This document shows, piece after piece, positions 38,393 to 48,924 of a DNA stretch of 64,000 bases (its first letter is position 1; the number at the start of each line of letters is the position of its first letter). The position numbers and the translations under genes are program-made. Location of the stretch: the NCBI GenBank assembly GCA_902553145.1, contig CACDKD010000001.1:25786-89785 (forward strand). The letters are read 5' to 3'. A model generated the notes under the pieces. That model worked only from the letters and a program-made list of their open reading frames with translations. It was not told the origin of the DNA and made no database searches. The DNA comes from an uncultured Gammaproteobacteria bacterium (GTDB taxonomy: Bacteria; Pseudomonadota; Gammaproteobacteria; Steroidobacterales; UBA11654).

Positions 38393-39673
38393 TTATTGCT
38401 CCTTCCACCCTTTTTTGACGATCAAAAATGAGCATAGGATTGATGGAATTCCCAACAATGCAGAGTAAATAAACAAAGTGGCCCAACCGCTGCTCTCAAT
38501 AATCATTCCAGAGAATCCACTTAAAGTAATGCCAGGCAAAAACATAATAGATGTAAATAGCGCATATTGGCTGGCTGTATAATATCTGCTTGTTAAGCTC
38601 GATAGGAATGCGATGAATACTGTTCCAGAAAAGCCCAATGCAAAATTGTCTGCGCTTATGGTCAATACTAAAGCAGACAAACTAGGCCCTGCATTATTCA
38701 AGAATAAGAAAAATAAGTTCGTTACTGTCAATAAGATGCTGCTGATAATCAATAATTTTCCAATCCCAAAGCGTGCGACTGTCAAGCCGCCAATGAATGC
38801 TCCGATAATGGTTATGGTAAAACCAAAAACTTTTGTCACAGTCGCAATCTCAGAAAGATTGAACCCAATATCTGCATAGAATGGGTTTGCGGCAATTCCA
38901 ATGATTAAATCACTGACTCGATAGATTGCTATAAACATTAAAAGAAAAAGCGACCAGTAACCATTTCTCTTAAAAAACTCAGCAAAAGGGTCAACTAAAC
39001 TCTTTTGAAGCCATCCTGAGTCATTATGTATATTCGATGGCTTATCTGATTCTGGAATTAAGATCACAGTCACAATCCCCACTAACATGAACAATGACAT
39101 CACCTGGTATGTTAATGCCCAGTCGTAAAAACTGGCCAAATATAAAGCTCCTGCACCTGATGTCAGTGCTGAAATTCTATATCCCAGTTGATAACTCGCT
39201 CCAAGAACCGCTTGAAATTTACTTTCTGCAATCTCAATTCTGTATGCGTCAATTGCAACATCCTGAGACGCTGATGCAAAAGCTATAAGGATTGATAAAT
39301 AGGCAAGAAAAATAAGGTCCTGTGCGGGACTAAGAAAGGACATATAAACTAATCCAAGCAAAATAATTACCTGTGTTAAAAGCATCCAAGATCTTCGTTG
39401 CCCAATCATATTGGTTAACCCAGGCAGTTTCAGTCTATCGAGCATGGGAGCCCACAGAAACTTTATTGCATAAATAATGCCCACCCACCCAAACATCGTA
39501 ATTTCAGAAATCTTAACATCTGCTGAGGCGAGCCAAAGAGTGAGCGTTGCAAACAAAAGAGGGTGGGGCAATCCTGCAGAAAATCCTAGAAAAGCCATTC
39601 TAATTGATTCTGAACTGGAATATATACCAAGTCCTTTTTCATTAAATTCTGAGAGCGCTCTATTCATACTCAA
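38393..39673 (-). CDS. MFS transporter, AmpG-like
   Basis: 12-TM; GFSAGLPHPLLFATLTLWL, KFLWAPMLDRLKLPGL typical of AmpG/PAT-like MFS. Confidence 0.83.
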   Translation of the reverse strand: MSMNRALSEFNEKGLGIYSSSESIRMAFLGFSAGLPHPLLFATLTLWLASADVKISEITMFGWVGIIYAIKFLWAPMLDRLKLPGLTNMIGQRRSWMLLTQVIILLGLVYMSFLSPAQDLIFLAYLSILIAFASASQDVAIDAYRIEIAESKFQAVLGASYQLGYRISALTSGAGALYLASFYDWALTYQVMSLFMLVGIVTVILIPESDKPSNIHNDSGWLQKSLVDPFAEFFKRNGYWSLFLLMFIAIYRVSDLIIGIAANPFYADIGFNLSEIATVTKVFGFTITIIGAFIGGLTVARFGIGKLLIISSILLTVTNLFFLFLNNAGPSLSALVLTISADNFALGFSGTVFIAFLSSLTSRYYTASQYALFTSIMFLPGITLSGFSGMIIESSGWATLFIYSALLGIPSILCSFLIVKKGWKEQ

Positions 39674-40493
39674 TAATTAAAGGAGCATGATCCGAGAACC
39701 TTTCCTTCTTATAAATTGATGCTCTAATCGGTGCCTTGGAAAAATAATTATTATAGATTTGATAATCAATCCTCCATCCAACATTGTTGTTATAGGCATT
39801 ACCTCTGTTTGACCACCAAGTGTATTCTTCTGAATTTTTATTAATTTCTCTAAACGCATCAGTGCATGAGTATTCTTCAAAAATTTTATCCAGCCATGCT
39901 CTTTCCTCTGGCAAGCATCCAGAGTTTTTTTGATTTGATTTCCAATTTTTAATATCGATCTCTTTATGAACAATATTAATATCGCCACAAAACATAAATG
40001 CCGTTTTTGAATCACTGCATTCGGCTAATTTATTTTCAAAAAAATCTAAAAAACGGTATTTGGCTTGTTGCCTTGCATCGCTGGATGAGCCGGATGGAAA
40101 ATATGCAGAAGCAATTTTGAAATCTTTGTATGAGCATTCAATGTAACGGCCCTCTTGATCAAACTCCTCTGAACCCAATGAATCAATTAAAATTACTGGC
40201 TCTTCTTTTGTGAAGATTGCAACACCGCTGTAGCCTTTCTTAACTGCTTGATTATGGTAGCAATGATATTTTTTAGGCCAATACTCATCTCCCTGGATGT
40301 CATCTAGCTGCGCCCTGACTTCCTGAAGACAGATGATGTCTGCATCTTGATCATTAAGCCAATCAAAGAGGCCCTTTCTATTTGCAGCCCTTATGCCATT
40401 CACATTTAAGGTAATAATTTTTATGCTATTTCTCCAACTTGAATGCTTGTCTTCATTATCGAGCCATTCTGTGAGATGCTTAGCAGAAGACAA
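39660..40493 (-). CDS. xth: Exodeoxyribonuclease III
   Basis: ITLNVNGIRAANRKGLFDWL, CLQEVRAQ, RIDYQI, SDHAPLI motifs. Confidence 0.92.
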   Translation of the reverse strand: MSSAKHLTEWLDNEDKHSSWRNSIKIITLNVNGIRAANRKGLFDWLNDQDADIICLQEVRAQLDDIQGDEYWPKKYHCYHNQAVKKGYSGVAIFTKEEPVILIDSLGSEEFDQEGRYIECSYKDFKIASAYFPSGSSSDARQQAKYRFLDFFENKLAECSDSKTAFMFCGDINIVHKEIDIKNWKSNQKNSGCLPEERAWLDKIFEEYSCTDAFREINKNSEEYTWWSNRGNAYNNNVGWRIDYQIYNNYFSKAPIRASIYKKERFSDHAPLIIEYE

Positions 40494-40510
40494 GTCTTAG
40501 TTTAGCGTTA

Positions 40511-41155
40511 ATGGAAAACTACAAACAGAACTTTATACAGATGTCTATCGATATAGGCGCTCTCAAATTTGGTGAATTTGAACTCAAATCCGGAAGGGTC
40601 AGTCCCTATTTTTTTAATATGGGCCTTTTCTCAAGCGGTCGGTCTATGAAAAATATTGGTGATTTTTATGCTGCTGCATTAGAGGAGAGCTATCTTGAAT
40701 ACGATATGCTTTTTGGTCCTGCATACAAGGGGGTTCCGCTCGTATCGGTCTTAAGCTCAAGTCTTTTCGTCAATCATGAGAAAGATGTTTCATTCGTGTA
40801 TAACCGCAAAGAGAAGAAGGAGCATGGTGAAGGAGGTCAAATAGTTGGTCCGTCCTTAGCAGGCAAAATCGTCATTGTTGACGATGTGATCACAGCAGGT
40901 ACTGCAATCAAAGAGGCTTCAAAAATGATCATTGAGGCTGGCGCTGAAATCTCAGGAATTCTGATTGCTCTTGATAGACAAGAAAAAGGAGCGGGCGACT
41001 CGTCAGCGGTTCAAGAAGTTTCCCAAGAGCTTGGGGTGCCGGTAATATCGATTGTCAATCTGGATCAGATTCTTACTTACGTGAAAAATAGCCCCAGTGA
41101 ATTTGGGGACTATGTGAACAGAATAGAGGGTTACAGAGAAAAATACGGCGCTTGA
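40511..41155 (+). CDS. pyrE: Orotate phosphoribosyltransferase
   Basis: FGPAYKGVPL, YNRKEKKEHGEGG, VIVDDVITAGTA PRPP motif. Confidence 0.96.
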   Translation: MENYKQNFIQMSIDIGALKFGEFELKSGRVSPYFFNMGLFSSGRSMKNIGDFYAAALEESYLEYDMLFGPAYKGVPLVSVLSSSLFVNHEKDVSFVYNRKEKKEHGEGGQIVGPSLAGKIVIVDDVITAGTAIKEASKMIIEAGAEISGILIALDRQEKGAGDSSAVQEVSQELGVPVISIVNLDQILTYVKNSPSEFGDYVNRIEGYREKYGA

Positions 41156-41157
41156 TT

Positions 41158-41631
41158 TTAACCTTCTCCGGTATGACCAAATCCGCCTTCCCCACGGTCT
41201 GATTCATCAAATGAATCCACCACATTAAAACTAACCTGCTCAATTGGAAGAAAGACCATCTGAGCTAAGCGCATCCCGGGTTCAATTACACAATCTTCCT
41301 TGCCCCTATTCCAGCATGAGATAAAAACCTGTCCTTGATAATCCGAATCAATTAAACCTACCAAATTTCCCAAAACAAGTCCTTTTTTATGGCCGAGCCC
41401 CGAGCGAGGCAATAAAACTGCTGCTAAAGAAGGGTCTCTTATGTAGACCGCGATACCACTCGGAATGAGCTCGGTATTGCCTGGTTGGAGAGTCAGTGTA
41501 TCCTCCAAGCATGCAAGTAAATCTATCCCAGCAGATCCAATGGTTTGATAATCTGGCATCTCAAAAGTGTCTCCGATTCTCTTGTCAAGAATCTTTAAAT
41601 CAATAATTTTACTTTTGGAGCTATCTTGCAT
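41158..41631 (-). CDS. dut: dUTP diphosphatase
   Basis: [45 protein letters not shown]. Confidence 0.97.
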   Translation of the reverse strand: MQDSSKSKIIDLKILDKRIGDTFEMPDYQTIGSAGIDLLACLEDTLTLQPGNTELIPSGIAVYIRDPSLAAVLLPRSGLGHKKGLVLGNLVGLIDSDYQGQVFISCWNRGKEDCVIEPGMRLAQMVFLPIEQVSFNVVDSFDESDRGEGGFGHTGEG

Positions 41632-41774
41632 AACAACAGTTTAATTCTTTTTAAGAATATGTGTTACCAAAGTGAGCCTAAAATTGCCCATAAAATCTTG
41701 CTAAGTAACTGTCCTATTGGTATAAAGGCCCTCCTGAATTAAAAATAAACCAGTACCTAAGAGGTAAAACAAAA

Positions 41775-42011
41775 ATGGCAAGAGTTTGTCAAGTAACAGG
41801 CAAGAAGACAAAAAGCGGAAACAATGTTTCCCATGCACACAATAAGACCAGAAGAAAGTTTGTGCCAAATCTTCATACGCATAGAATCTGGGTTGAAAGC
41901 CAAAACAGATTTATAAAGCTACGCTTGTCTAAAAAAGGCCTAAGAACCATTGATAAGCATGGAATTGATCATGTACTGGAAAACCTCAAAGATTTTGGGG
42001 AGAGAGCCTAA
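41775..42011 (+). CDS. rpmB: 50S ribosomal protein L28
   Basis: [33 protein letters not shown]. Confidence 0.98.
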   Translation: MARVCQVTGKKTKSGNNVSHAHNKTRRKFVPNLHTHRIWVESQNRFIKLRLSKKGLRTIDKHGIDHVLENLKDFGERA

Positions 42012-42166
42012 TGAGAGAGAAAATAAAACTGGTTTCATCTGCAAAAACAGGGCATTACTACACGACCACAAAAAACAAAAAAGAACACCCAGACAAAATG
42101 GAAACAAAAAAGTTTGACCCTAAAATTAGGAAACATGTCCTCTATAAAGAGGCCAAAATCAAATAA
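42011..42166 (+). CDS. rpmG: 50S ribosomal protein L33
   Basis: [51 protein letters not shown]; below the ORF-track length cut-off, read directly from sequence. Confidence 0.97.
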   Translation: MREKIKLVSSAKTGHYYTTTKNKKEHPDKMETKKFDPKIRKHVLYKEAKIK

Positions 42167-42192
42167 CCTTCTTTTCAAAATAATCTAAAGCA

Positions 42193-43014
42193 ATGCCAGA
42201 GTTACCTGAAGTAGAGGTCACCAAAAAGGCTTTGTCTTTTGCTTTGAGAAATACCTCAATCATAGGGGTGAATGTCAGAAACAAAAAACTTCGATGGCCT
42301 ATCGAAAAGAATAAAATCAAGAACTTAATTCATTCTGACATCAAGAAAATCATTAGAAGAGGGAAGTATATCCTGATCTACTGTGAGGAAGGAGCGTTGA
42401 TACTTCATCTTGGGATGTCTGGGAGCATTGGTGTTTTTGATGAAAACATCCAATATCATAAACATGATCATCTTGAACTGCTCCTTGAGAATAAAAAAGT
42501 AATTCGTCTAAATGATCCTCGACGATTTGGTTGTGCTGTTTGGACAAACAAAAATCCTGAAGAGCATAAATTAATAAAAAATCTTGGCGTTGAGCCTCTT
42601 GAAGAGTCAAATCTTGGAGAACATTTATACGCACTAAGCAGAAATAGAAACACCGCTGTAAAAAACTACATTATGAATTCAAACATAGTTGTTGGGGTCG
42701 GAAACATTTATGCAAGTGAGTCACTCTTCAGAAGCGGTATCAACCCCATTCGATCATCTAACAGGATCAGCGAAGATCGATACAAAAGATTAAGCGAAGA
42801 AATAAAAAAAGTTTTAAATGAAGCCATCGAGATGGGCGGCACCACCCTACGTGATTTCACATATTACAATGAAGTACGACAGGTTGGGTACTTTAAGCAG
42901 AAGCTTTTTGTGTATGGGAAGCCTGGTGAGGATTGCAGAAAATGTGGTCAGGAGATCAAGCAAAGAATGATTGCTGGCAGAAACAGCTTCTACTGCTCAA
43001 AATGTCAAACCTGA
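42193..43014 (+). CDS. mutM: Formamidopyrimidine-DNA glycosylase
   Basis: N-terminal PELPEVEV, C-terminal zinc finger CRKCGQ...YCSKCQ. Confidence 0.97.
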   Translation: MPELPEVEVTKKALSFALRNTSIIGVNVRNKKLRWPIEKNKIKNLIHSDIKKIIRRGKYILIYCEEGALILHLGMSGSIGVFDENIQYHKHDHLELLLENKKVIRLNDPRRFGCAVWTNKNPEEHKLIKNLGVEPLEESNLGEHLYALSRNRNTAVKNYIMNSNIVVGVGNIYASESLFRSGINPIRSSNRISEDRYKRLSEEIKKVLNEAIEMGGTTLRDFTYYNEVRQVGYFKQKLFVYGKPGEDCRKCGQEIKQRMIAGRNSFYCSKCQT

Positions 43015-44703
43015 TTAGTAAAAATCAATGTCGTAACCCTCAATAATTCCTCTTGGATCCGAGGATGACTCAACTTCACCGGATTCGTTGTCCCAAGTAA
43101 CGACTTGCATATTTCCGTAACTTGATATTTCTTGGAGTGTATGGCCCTTGGTCTCAAGCCCATGAATAACCTCATCAGAAAATGTGTCTTTTTCATATCT
43201 AATGACATCCGGTAGGAATTGATGATGGAATCTTTTTGAAGCGGTCATGCTTTTTGCATCGCCTCCATCAAAATAATCCAGAATTGAAAGGAGCACCATT
43301 GTAATGATTCTTGCGCCTCCTGGGGTTCCAAGTATAGCAATCCCTCTATCAGACTCTATAAATGTTGGCGTCATGCTTGAAAGCATCCGCTTGTTGGGCT
43401 GTATGGAATTTTGCTCACCATGAACCAGGCCGTATCGATTTGGAGCAAAAGGTTTTGCAGAAAAATCATCCATTTCATTGTTTAAGATTAAACCTGAACT
43501 TGGCAGCATGTATCCTGAGCCAAACCAAGTATTTATAGTCTGTGTTACAGCAGCGCGGTTGCCGTTCATGTCTAAGATTGAAAAATGAGAAGTGTGCGCC
43601 CCTTCATTCCATGCAAGCTTGCCATCTAATTGGTCGTCCTTATGAATAGGAGTAGCGGCATCCATATCAATACTTTGGGCTAAGTCTAATGCGTGCTCTT
43701 TGCTGATGAGTTTACGTATAGGAATATCCACAAAATCTGGATCCCCCAAGTAAAAAGCCCTGTCCCTGTATGCTCTTCTCATGGCTTCAACAATCAAATG
43801 GGATCTCGCTGAAGTTTCCATTCCAGAAAAATCGAATTCACTGATGATGTTTAAAATAGTAGCAATTGTTGTTCCGCCAGATGATGGTGGTGGGGCAGTG
43901 GTAAGTTGTGCGCCTAAAAAATTAATGGTTATTGGCTCTCTCTCAACCACTGAGTAATTCTCAAAATCTTCTTCTAACCAGATTGAGCCATCTTGTCTTG
44001 CTTCTTGCACCATTGTTTCTGTAAAGAAACTGTTATAAAAACCTTCTTGGCCAGATGATGCGATTATCTCCAGAGTTTTGGCAAGTTCTGGCTGCTTAAT
44101 AATCTCACCAACATTTGGAAGTTTTCCATTTGGCATAAATACTGCTTTAAACTTAGGCGAAAGGGTTCTTGATCTCTCAGCTACAGTCAATGCGGTAATT
44201 AATCGCTCATAAGCTGGAAATCCTTCGCGTGCGAGGCGAATGGCTGGCTGAAGAAGCTTATACAAAGGCATGCTTCCATGTTTATTTGAAACATGATGGA
44301 GCGCTGCTGGCAGTCCGGGTATTCCTGAAGCCAAAGGGCCATTCAAGGATGCCGTTCTGAGCACATCTCCATTCTTATCCAGATACATGTCTCTGTTTGC
44401 CATGGATGGTGCCTTCTCTCTCGCATCAATAAAAATGGATTCATCTTTTTCAATGCTGTGCAAGAGAAAAAATCCACCGCCGCCCAAACCTGAGCTATAT
44501 GGCTCGACAACCGAAAGAACTGCACTCACAGTCACAGCAGCATCAAAGGCATTTCCGCCCTGTTCTAGGATTTCATAACCTGCTTTTGTCGCTAAGGGAT
44601 GGGCGCTTGCAATGCCTGCCGTTTTAAGGCCTTCTGCATGAATGGGTTCGCTGTATGCGAAGGCCAGATTAACAATCAATAACAGTCTTAGAATCTTTAA
44701 CAT
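43015..44703 (-). CDS. ggt: Gamma-glutamyltransferase
   Basis: Signal peptide, GGNAFDAAV, AHTSHFSI nucleophile region, GTPGGARI. Confidence 0.95.
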   Translation of the reverse strand: MLKILRLLLIVNLAFAYSEPIHAEGLKTAGIASAHPLATKAGYEILEQGGNAFDAAVTVSAVLSVVEPYSSGLGGGGFFLLHSIEKDESIFIDAREKAPSMANRDMYLDKNGDVLRTASLNGPLASGIPGLPAALHHVSNKHGSMPLYKLLQPAIRLAREGFPAYERLITALTVAERSRTLSPKFKAVFMPNGKLPNVGEIIKQPELAKTLEIIASSGQEGFYNSFFTETMVQEARQDGSIWLEEDFENYSVVEREPITINFLGAQLTTAPPPSSGGTTIATILNIISEFDFSGMETSARSHLIVEAMRRAYRDRAFYLGDPDFVDIPIRKLISKEHALDLAQSIDMDAATPIHKDDQLDGKLAWNEGAHTSHFSILDMNGNRAAVTQTINTWFGSGYMLPSSGLILNNEMDDFSAKPFAPNRYGLVHGEQNSIQPNKRMLSSMTPTFIESDRGIAILGTPGGARIITMVLLSILDYFDGGDAKSMTASKRFHHQFLPDVIRYEKDTFSDEVIHGLETKGHTLQEISSYGNMQVVTWDNESGEVESSSDPRGIIEGYDIDFY

Positions 44704-44706
44704 TCT

Positions 44707-45183
44707 TTATTTTTTGTAGGCTTCGCTTAATGCTTGATGCACAACTGGGTGAACAAAATCTGAAACGTCTCCTCCTTCTTGTGCAATTTGTCTGATCAAT
44801 GACGATGAAATGAAAGCATTTTGGTCGCCGCTACTGAGGAAAACTGTTTCGATATCGTCAGCAAGCTTTTTATTCATGCTTGCCAATTCAAATTCGTATT
44901 GACCATCGGCAGGAGACCTGAGGCCTCTAACTATCACTCTCGCTTCAATTTGTTTAGCAAAATCAATTGTCAACCCGTCATAAGGTTGAACCTCAATGTT
45001 GCTAAAACCATTCAAAACCTCGTTTACCATTGTCAGTCTTTTGTCATGATCAAAGAGAGGGGTCTTATCTTCACTAACCGCAACGCCTACGATCAAAACT
45101 TGAAAGATCGTTGAGGCTCTTCTGATGATTTCAAAGTGGCCATTCGTGATTGGATCAAAGGTTCCTGGATAAAGCGCGATCAT
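44707..45183 (-). CDS. coaD: Phosphopantetheine adenylyltransferase
   Basis: IALYPGTFDPITNGHFEIIRRA, VRGLRSPADGQYEFE, FLSSGDQNAFISSSLIR. Confidence 0.97.
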   Translation of the reverse strand: MIALYPGTFDPITNGHFEIIRRASTIFQVLIVGVAVSEDKTPLFDHDKRLTMVNEVLNGFSNIEVQPYDGLTIDFAKQIEARVIVRGLRSPADGQYEFELASMNKKLADDIETVFLSSGDQNAFISSSLIRQIAQEGGDVSDFVHPVVHQALSEAYKK

Positions 45184-45764
45184 TTTTTACTGGATTTAGT
45201 TGTTAATTTAAGGATTCCATAATATACATTTCCAGCCTTTGAATCCCTAATTAATTGATATTTTGGGGAGACTAATTTATCTAAACATTCGTTTGACTCT
45301 AAATAAATGAGGCTTTCATCATCGGCCCAAGACTGCTCGTATAGATTTTCAACGATTTGATGTAATTCATATTTGTCATATGGCGGATCTATAAAAATTA
45401 TATCGTATGGGTTTTCCTTATTTTTCTCTTGAATCATCAAAATAGCGTCTTTGCATGTCACGTTTATTGAATTTATTCTGTAGCGAATCAGTGTGTCCTT
45501 TATGGCGCCACAAGCTTTTCTTGAGGTGTCTACATAATATGCGGAATTACAACCTCTGGAGATGCTCTCAACACTTAGACAGCCACTCCCTCCGAATAGT
45601 TCTAAAACATTTGCACCCTCAATATTGGGCGTTAACCAATTAAAGAGGGTTTCACGAACTCGGTCTGGTGTTGGTTTGGTTAATTCATCGCCTACGGAAA
45701 GGAAAATTCCTTTATGCTTACCCCCAATAATTCTAACCCTTCTCATTTTGTGTGATGCTGACAT
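45180..45764 (-). CDS. rsmD: 16S rRNA (guanine(966)-N(2))-methyltransferase
   Basis: RIIGGKHKG, TKPTPDRVRETLFNWL, IFIDPPYDK. Confidence 0.94.
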   Translation of the reverse strand: MSASHKMRRVRIIGGKHKGIFLSVGDELTKPTPDRVRETLFNWLTPNIEGANVLELFGGSGCLSVESISRGCNSAYYVDTSRKACGAIKDTLIRYRINSINVTCKDAILMIQEKNKENPYDIIFIDPPYDKYELHQIVENLYEQSWADDESLIYLESNECLDKLVSPKYQLIRDSKAGNVYYGILKLTTKSSKK

Positions 45765-45868
45765 GTGTTTTTGCGCAGATTAAAGCTAAATATTGCCATA
45801 TATACTTTACTATTGATTTTTATAATATATTGATTTATATGGTATTTTTAAAATAATTGACTATATTT

Positions 45869-45895
45869 TTAGCACTCATACTAAGAGAGTGCTAA
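45869..45895. promoter_or_regulatory. CIRCE element (HrcA operator) upstream of rpoH
   Basis: TTAGCACTC-ATACTAAGA-GAGTGCTAA, a perfect match to the canonical TTAGCACTC-N9-GAGTGCTAA. Confidence 0.93.
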
Positions 45896-45930
45896 TATTT
45901 ACTTCCTCGAAATTGTTTTCGGGTTATTTT

Positions 45931-46788
45931 ATGAGCGAAATAGCAATTAAAAATGAAATGCAACTTCTCGGTCCGATAGGGAGCTTAGAGGCATACATCA
46001 GTATTGTCAATCAGGCGCCTGTACTGACAAGGGAAGAAGAATATGCTCTTGCTGTGAGATTCAAAGAGAATAATGACCTTGATGCAGCAAGACAATTAAT
46101 TCTGTCACAACTTAGGTTTGTTGTTCATATTGCAAGAACATATGGCGGATATGGGCTTCCTCTCGCCGACATAATTCAAGAAGGAAATGTCGGCTTAATG
46201 AAGGCCGTTAAAAAATTTGATCCAGAAAAAGGCGTGAGACTTGTGACATATGCCGTGCATTGGATCAGGGCAGAAATTCATGAATTTGTATTTGATAATT
46301 GGAAAATTGTTAAGGTCGCAACAACGAAAGCTCAGAGAAAACTCTTTTTCAAGCTTAGAAACTCAAAAAAGAAAATAGGTTGGCTCACAAATGATGAGAA
46401 AAGCTTGATAGCTGATGATTTGGGTGTAAAAACAAAAGATGTTGAAACCATGGAGGAGCGATTAGCTTCCAAGGATGTATTATTTGATCGTCCGGAGGAC
46501 GATGAGAATACGTATGTCAGTCCCGCAGGTTTTTTGCCAGCGCCAAATAGTGACCCATCAAAGCTTATAGAAGAAGAGAACTGGCTTGAATGCAATACAG
46601 AATTACTGACTGAAGCAATGGATAAGCTTGATAAGAGAAGCAAAGAAATATTGAAACTTAGATGGTTGGCTGACGAAAAACATACCCTCAAAGAACTTGC
46701 AATGAAGTTTAATGTTTCATTAGAAAGAGTGCGACAAATCGAAGAACAAGCCATACTTGATCTCCGTGAAAAACTCCTCAATCCATAG
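45931..46788 (+). CDS. rpoH: RNA polymerase sigma factor RpoH (sigma-32)
   Basis: RpoH-box-like QRKLFFKLR, DIIQEGNVGLMKAVKKFDPEKGVRLVTYAVHWIRAEIHE. Start at ATG 45931; the ORF-track GTG at 45889 lies inside the CIRCE. Confidence 0.96.
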   Translation: MSEIAIKNEMQLLGPIGSLEAYISIVNQAPVLTREEEYALAVRFKENNDLDAARQLILSQLRFVVHIARTYGGYGLPLADIIQEGNVGLMKAVKKFDPEKGVRLVTYAVHWIRAEIHEFVFDNWKIVKVATTKAQRKLFFKLRNSKKKIGWLTNDEKSLIADDLGVKTKDVETMEERLASKDVLFDRPEDDENTYVSPAGFLPAPNSDPSKLIEEENWLECNTELLTEAMDKLDKRSKEILKLRWLADEKHTLKELAMKFNVSLERVRQIEEQAILDLREKLLNP

Positions 46789-47443
46789 GCCTGTTAGAAG
46801 CTTTGTTCGACGTAAAGGCAGGATAACCTCCTCGCAAAAATCTGCATTAAAGAATCTTCTGGCAAAATATGGCGCTGTGTATTCATCAGACATGGGTCAA
46901 CTGTCGTCAAGCCTGCTTGGCAATCCCAAATTCCCTTTGATAGTTGATATTGGCTTCGGGGATGGAGAGTTATTAGTAACTACTGCAGAAGACCATGCTG
47001 AAAGCAATTTCATTGGAATAGAGGTCTATGATGCTGGAATAGGTCACTGCCTAAAACTCATAGAACAAAGAAAAGTAAATAATCTTAAGCTCATAAGCGG
47101 TGATGCAGTTGAAGTCATGAAGTTTGGAATTCCGAACAACTCCATAAATCAGATCAATTTGTTTTTTCCAGATCCATGGCCAAAAAAAAGGCATCACAAA
47201 AGAAGGATTATTAATAATGAGTTTATTCTGCTCATGACTAAGAAACTAGCAGAAAATGGAATAGTAAATATCTCTACAGACTGGGAGGATTATGCAGATC
47301 AGATAGGTGATCTTTTTTCAAAGAGGGGAGAGTTTTTAGAGAAATCATCTACTGCAAGAAATGTAAGCACAAAATTTGAGAAAAGAGGCATTTCCTTAGG
47401 CCATGATATTTTTAACTTTTGCTATAAGCTAATCTCTCAATGA
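46757..47443 (+). CDS. trmB: tRNA (guanine-N7-)-methyltransferase
   Basis: RSFVRRKGRIT, DIGFGDGELL, NLFFPDPWPKKRHHKRR. Exact start within the rpoH 3' end is uncertain. Confidence 0.94.
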   Translation: MISVKNSSIHRPVRSFVRRKGRITSSQKSALKNLLAKYGAVYSSDMGQLSSSLLGNPKFPLIVDIGFGDGELLVTTAEDHAESNFIGIEVYDAGIGHCLKLIEQRKVNNLKLISGDAVEVMKFGIPNNSINQINLFFPDPWPKKRHHKRRIINNEFILLMTKKLAENGIVNISTDWEDYADQIGDLFSKRGEFLEKSSTARNVSTKFEKRGISLGHDIFNFCYKLISQ

Positions 47444-48922
47444 TCCTAGCTTAAGCATTGGTGCTGAAAGTCTACTTTTCCCTTGAAGATATCGATCAAT
47501 TTGAAGCGCTGCCCCGCGGCCTTCGTTCATCGCCCAAACAACCAATGATTGGCCTCTTCTTGCATCGCCAGCAGAAAAAACACCTTCAGCATTGGTTGTA
47601 AACTCTCCATAAGCTGATTCGATGTTGTGTTCTTTATTTAAAGAAACCCCAAAGTTATCTAATATATTTTTTTCTGGGCCTACAAATCCTAGTGCAAGTA
47701 AAATCAAATCGGCTTTCCAAATTTTTTCCGTATTTGCAATTTCCTTCATCTTCATCTTGCCGTCTTCATCTTGAAGCCATTCTATCTCGATGGTCTTGAG
47801 GCCTTTAACAAACCCGCCCTCACTTAAGAATTCTTTGCTGAGTAAAGAAAATTTCCGAGGATCTCTACCAAATCTTTTTTCTGATTCCTCGTGACCATAG
47901 TCGGCTCTTAAAATGTTTGGCCATAGTGGCCACGGATTGTCTGGGCTCCTCTTTTTTGGAGGTTTACTCATAATCTCCATATTAACCATATTTTTACAAC
48001 CGTGGCGGATTGCGGTTGCAATGCAATCTGTTCCTGTATCACCCCCTCCAATTACAATCACATCTCTATCTTTAGCATCAATATAGTTTCCATCAGAAAG
48101 CGAGCTATTCAATAAGCTCTTGGTGTTCTGGGTGAGAAAGTCCATCGCAAAATATATATTATTGGATTCTCTTCCTGGGATATTAAGATCTCTTGGTGTT
48201 GTTGAGCCCGTTGCTATCAAAACAGCATCGTATTCCTTTTTAATTTCATCGGCAGAAAGATCTATCCCGACATTGATATTCGTTCTGAATTCTATGCCTT
48301 GGGACTCTAGTAGGTTAATTCTTCTCTTTAATAAGCTTTTGGAAAGCTTCATGTTTGGAATCCCGTAAACCAGAAGCCCGCCTATTCTGTCTTCTCTTTC
48401 GAAAACGGTTACGGAATGTCCCACTTTGTTGAGCTGATCTGCTGCAGTAAGGCCAGCAGGTCCTGAGCCAATGATGGCGATTTTTTTATTTGTAGCATCA
48501 GCTTGGATTTGTTCTTTAACCCAACCTTCTTCAAATGCTCTGTCAATGATTGAATTTTCAATGTCTTTAATCGTCACTGCTGGCTCATTTATGCCTAAAA
48601 CACATGCTCCCTCGCACGGTGCTGGACAAACCCTACCGGTAAACTCTGGAAAATTGTTTGTTTTCGTGAGTCGCTCATAAGCTTCTTTCCATTTGCCTTT
48701 AAAAACCAAATCATTCCATTCTGGAATTAGGTTATCGATTGGACAACCATGATCTGACTCACAGAATGGGACGCCGCAGTTCATGCATCTAGCGCCTTGT
48801 TGTTTTAGCTGATCTTCTTCAGCAGGCGTGTATATTTCATAATAATCCAATGCTCTTTCTACTGGATCGCGCCAAGGCGTCTTCCTTCTAGGGTATTCCA
48901 TGAAACCAGTCGGCTTACCCAT
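47429..48922 (-). CDS. gltD: Glutamate synthase small subunit
   Basis: [41 protein letters not shown]. Confidence 0.96.
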   Translation of the reverse strand: MGKPTGFMEYPRRKTPWRDPVERALDYYEIYTPAEEDQLKQQGARCMNCGVPFCESDHGCPIDNLIPEWNDLVFKGKWKEAYERLTKTNNFPEFTGRVCPAPCEGACVLGINEPAVTIKDIENSIIDRAFEEGWVKEQIQADATNKKIAIIGSGPAGLTAADQLNKVGHSVTVFEREDRIGGLLVYGIPNMKLSKSLLKRRINLLESQGIEFRTNINVGIDLSADEIKKEYDAVLIATGSTTPRDLNIPGRESNNIYFAMDFLTQNTKSLLNSSLSDGNYIDAKDRDVIVIGGGDTGTDCIATAIRHGCKNMVNMEIMSKPPKKRSPDNPWPLWPNILRADYGHEESEKRFGRDPRKFSLLSKEFLSEGGFVKGLKTIEIEWLQDEDGKMKMKEIANTEKIWKADLILLALGFVGPEKNILDNFGVSLNKEHNIESAYGEFTTNAEGVFSAGDARRGQSLVVWAMNEGRGAALQIDRYLQGKSRLSAPMLKLGSLRD

Positions 48923-48924
48923 AT

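Noticed and set aside
45889-45930. ORF-track rpoH start (GTG at 45889)
   Set aside because: Lies inside the CIRCE dyad; the ATG at 45931 matches the expected N-terminus.
46332-46781. 149-aa minus-strand ORF opposite rpoH
   Set aside because: Serine-rich shadow ORF of a conserved housekeeping gene.
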